Source: Plasmodium coatneyi
Taxonomy: Eukaryota > Apicomplexa > Aconoidasida > Haemosporida > Plasmodiidae
DNA length: 64,000 bases
NCBI RefSeq assembly: GCF_001680005.1
Contig: NC_033564.1
Span: forward strand, 124,001 to 188,000
Direction of reading: 5' to 3'
Shown here: positions 61,357 to 64,000 of the stretch, piece by piece
How positions within the stretch are numbered: the stretch's first letter is position 1
How the letters are laid out: every line of letters begins with the position of its first letter
The notes under the pieces: generated by a model
Told to the model about the DNA's origin: nothing
Seen by the model: only the letters and a program-made list of their open reading frames with translations
Databases searched by the model: none
Made by a program: the position numbers and the translations under genes

Positions 61357-62764
61357 ATGAAAGGCCCATTTGGCGCAGCCCAGGTACCCATCCTGGTGCT
61401 TCTCCTGCTATTCCTATACAAGACATGCAACGCAGTGTCCCTCCTGGAGTCCATAAAGCACGACTTACAAATCGTGAACAATCACAACTTCAACACAGTA
61501 GTTAACAAATTTAGAAGCGAAAAAGTTTTCTCCGTTCTGTTCTTTCAAAAAACGAACAAAAATATAAAAGACGTAATAAAAAGCTACAACGATGTTGCAT
61601 CCAAGTTTAAAGGGATCTTCACCCTGTGTATAGCCGACTGTGACGAAAATCCAAACCTGTGTGAAAGTGAATTGTCCCTCTACGTCCCAGATTATAAGAC
61701 CAAAAATAATCACCACTTGTTGATATACCCTATAAACCCCATGCCCAAATTTTTATTCAATGAAGAAATGAATGAAGCCAATTTAAAAAAATACACTTAC
61801 CTCATCCCATCGAAAATTGATGTAATTAAAGATGAGAAGGATTTTACTGTTTTCCTTTCGAAGCATGAAAATATGCCCAAGGTCCTTGTCTTCAGCAACA
61901 AGAAGAAACCCAACTATGTGCTCAACGCTTTAAGTAACAGCTTCAACAAAAAGCTCATGTTCTGTTACATAAACAACGAATTGAATGACCTTGTGCAGAA
62001 GTACAACGTAAAAACCTTCCCCACGATAATCATTTTAAAGAAGGGAAAACTGGTAGATACGTATAAGGGTAAGCCCAATTTTATTAGCATGTTTGATTGG
62101 CTAAATGTACACTCAGAAACATTTGTCCTCGGTGGAGGCTTCGACATATCTCCAGATAAAACCGTTGACAAACCATGGAAATTTGAACTGGTGCCTAAAT
62201 TCACCAAAATGTCACATGGAGATATTTGCTTCAAAAAAGCCGACAAAGGTCTGTGTGTCATTTATTTGAAAGAGGCAGACAAATTAGAAAAAACAGAAAT
62301 CGACATGCTCCTCTCGCTGAAGGAGAAGTTTAAGCCACACATAGATGGAAGGTAAGTCCAGGCCAGCGCACCCGCCTATGTATGCGTAACTATGATCGGG
62401 CTGACCCATTGTTCACCCTGTTTGCGTTGCTTTACTCTCCCAACTTTTGCACCACTTTTTTACACCCCCCCCCCGCAGAGGCGTCAACTTCAGATACATG
62501 TGGATCGATATCACCACGGAGACCAACTTCCGCACCCTATTCGAACTCAAGAACTACCCCTCCGTCGTTGTCTTCAATCCATACAAGCGAATTCGTTACG
62601 CTAAACTGAACGAAGATTTGGTTGCTACGAAGGAAAATGTGGAAAAACTTTTGGAAAAAATATCTGGAGGAGATGCTAAATTTACCATGCTCAAGGGACA
62701 AACTTTGCCTGAGTTCGTTCAGGATGACTCGAACCCTAAGGCGAACGAAAAGGACGAATTATGA
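61357..62764 (+). CDS. ER-resident thioredoxin-fold (PDI-like) protein without CxxC, KDEL tail
   Basis: Exons 61357-62351 and 62479-62764 (donor AG|GTAAGT, acceptor CCGCAG|A) give 426 residues. I choose ATG 61357 because it begins a clean signal peptide (residues 1-26, ending CNA); the ATG at 61285 would add 24 basic residues before it. The protein ends NEKDEL, an ER retrieval signal. Thioredoxin-like folds are visible: residues about 40-140 (VFSVLFFQKTNKN), a middle one with cis-Pro222 in VKTFPTIIILKKGK, and a C-terminal one with FRYMWIDITTETN and Pro359 in ELKNYPSVVVFNPY. No CxxC motif occurs in any of them, so it should be a non-catalytic PDI relative, perhaps a chaperone or partner, as the b-type domains of PDI are. 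Cysteines near DCDENPNLC could form a structural bridge. Confidence 0.88.
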
Positions 62765-63540
62765 AGGGAACATGTGGTGTATGCTTTGCACACGGAAAAA
62801 AGGACCCCATGAACGGAGTGTCGCAATCTTCCTACCTATACGTGCACACCTATATGCTTAGTTGTGACTCCTGCAAGAACATCGCTAATATCTTTATTAA
62901 CCATCTTACCTCTTGGAAGAGGAAAAGATGGTGGAAACCTACAGGGGGAAGGAAAATTTTCTCCACATTTGCCTGATGCGCTGCCTCCCCTTCGCCAAAA
63001 CTTCGCAACCCTCCTGCGACACCACACCTTGACACACTCTAATCTATTTCTTCCCCCTTTTTTTTTATTTTTTTTTACCAACCCGTGAAAACATTTTTGC
63101 GTTTTTAAAAAAAAAAAAAAAAATTTAAGAAAACATATTTGTGTTGTGCGCGAAAAAAAAGGGGTGGGAAAAATATGAAGAAGAGAAGCGGCCAAACTGG
63201 GAAGGCAAACTGGGAAGGCAAACTGGAAAGCCAAACGAAGGCGTCATTCGTTCGTCGGCGTTTATACAAAAGAGGGGACTACGACAGGGATGTGTGCACT
63301 TCCCAGGTAGAGAGTGAAAAACCCATCACATCAGATGAGAATAATCAAAAATACAGCCGTAGCAGTAGAAGCAGCGGTCGAAAATACAGCTTAGCCATGC
63401 ATAGGTGCTTCCACACCGTTGCACATAATGTATACGCGAAGACCGAAATGGAGCGCAACTGCAATTAAATAAATTATAACCGTGGCTGCTCTCATTTAGT
63501 TAGGCTCCCTCCACTGCAACAATGTACCTCTTCCCTACCG
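62765..63540. other. Convergent 3' region with 13-nt tandem repeat
   Basis: 776 nt between the stops of the thioredoxin-like gene (+) and the WD-repeat gene (-). It has T/A runs around 63059-63123 and three copies of a 13-nt unit (GGCAAACTGGGAA type) at 63191-63236. A 97-codon frame (63175-63468) crosses the repeat; I consider it unlikely to be coding. Confidence 0.5.
63191..63236. repeat. 13-nt tandem repeat, about 3.5 copies
   Basis: Units GCCAAACTGGGAA, GGCAAACTGGGAA and GGCAAACTGGAAA follow each other, then a partial unit. The period is not a multiple of three, which argues against a coding role here. Confidence 0.85.
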
Positions 63541-64000
63541 CTACTCCCCGGCGTGCCCACAAACGTCCCAACATTTCACCGTCTGGTCCCACGACGTAGA
63601 CAAGACCAAGTCACCCACCCACACCATCGCAGAAACGCGACTTCTATGGTTCAACATGGACAAAGTGGAGTGTCTTATTTGAATTTTCTTCGCATGACTG
63701 CTGGCCAAATCGCTTTCATTGAAAAGTAAAAAGGGAATGTCGAACTGGTGGGGTTGCAATCCCAATTGGTTACCTCCCCCCTTAGTGGCGTCATTCGAAA
63801 CGCTTATGCTAATTTTGTTTTTCCCCTTGAAGTTCCTACAACTGGTGCTATTCTTAGAGGTGGGTGCACAATGATGCGATGTCAGTGGTAGTTTTAACCT
63901 GCTAGAGGTTCTCGCCCCTTTGATTTCCCCCTGAGTGGGTCCCTCCCTGGCGTTCCCTAAATAAATCTTACTCGCAGAATTTTGCGCAATTTCCTTCCTA
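63541..64000 (-). CDS. WD-repeat protein, C-terminal part (cut by window edge)
   Basis: The frame is open from the right edge to a stop at 63541, about 152 codons. The final 40 residues are a WD40 blade: HRSRVSAMVWVGDLVLSTSWDQTVKCWDV, with the ST-x-D-x-T-V-x-x-WD ending. Upstream is a Ser/Lys/Asn-rich linker with no clear blade, which looks like a Plasmodium insertion. SWDQTVKCWDV resembles the SWDHTIRVWDV blade of YTM1/WDR12 ribosome-biogenesis proteins, but one blade cannot decide the family. The protein seems to end nine residues after the WD. A weak GT at GA|GTAGCG could allow a further exon. The 5' part lies beyond the window. Confidence 0.72.
   Translation of the reverse strand, partial: RKEIAQNSASKIYLGNAREGPTQGEIKGARTSSRLKLPLTSHHCAPTSKNSTSCRNFKGKNKISISVSNDATKGGGNQLGLQPHQFDIPFLLFNESDLASSHAKKIQIRHSTLSMLNHRSRVSAMVWVGDLVLSTSWDQTVKCWDVCGHAGE

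Noticed and set aside
63175..63468. 97-codon plus-strand frame with basic and Ser-rich composition
   Set aside because: It crosses a 13-nt tandem repeat whose period is not a multiple of three, lies between two convergent 3' ends and has no recognised motif. Possible but unsupported.
1..64000. CRISPR arrays, insertion sequences, operons, rRNA genes, telomere repeats
   Set aside because: None seen on either strand; gene structure is eukaryotic throughout.

Overview
This window is nuclear DNA of a malaria parasite (Plasmodium). The evidence is a recognisable run of Plasmodium genes: an apicoplast-type SufD, a CPW-WPC protein, a casein kinase 2 beta subunit, NOT1 and an ISWI/SNF2L remodeller. 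Poly(A)/poly(T) tracts, A-rich start contexts, GT-AG introns and Asn- or Glu-rich insertions support this. Base composition is clearly less AT-rich than P. falciparum, which points to the vivax/knowlesi/cynomolgi group; I cannot name the species. From memory, the gene order matches the left part of P. falciparum chromosome 11 (chromosome 9 in the vivax group). I could not check this.

Layout. 0-11.4 kb is gene-poor: a two-exon charged membrane protein (candidate exported protein), ribosomal protein P1 on the minus strand, then tRNA-Gly(UCC) and tRNA-Leu(CAA) alone in about 6 kb. 11.4-19.5 kb holds SufD (+), convergent with a 13-exon CPW-WPC gene (-) whose exons I rebuilt by splice phase, including an 11-nt microexon. 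21.8-39 kb is all plus strand: a divergent actin-related protein (ARP4-like), CK2 beta and the very large NOT1, whose reading frame breaks once near 35.6-35.7 kb. 40-52 kb holds a 61-residue RIIa docking protein (+) converging on PheRS beta (-), then an endosomal-type syntaxin (-) and SNF2L/ISWI (-). 55.9-62.8 kb holds a divergent pair: an F-BAR-type protein (-) and an ER-retained thioredoxin-fold protein without CxxC motifs (+). The right edge cuts a WD-repeat gene (-).

Function. Most genes are housekeeping: translation (P1, PheRS beta, tRNAs), chromatin (SNF2L, ARP4-like), mRNA decay (NOT1), signalling (CK2 beta), plastid Fe-S assembly (SufD), membrane traffic (syntaxin, F-BAR, ER thioredoxin-like). 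The CPW-WPC protein and probably the RIIa protein belong to mosquito or sexual stages. Genes are monocistronic with 0.7-3.6 kb between most of them. There are no prokaryote-type operons, CRISPR arrays or mobile elements.
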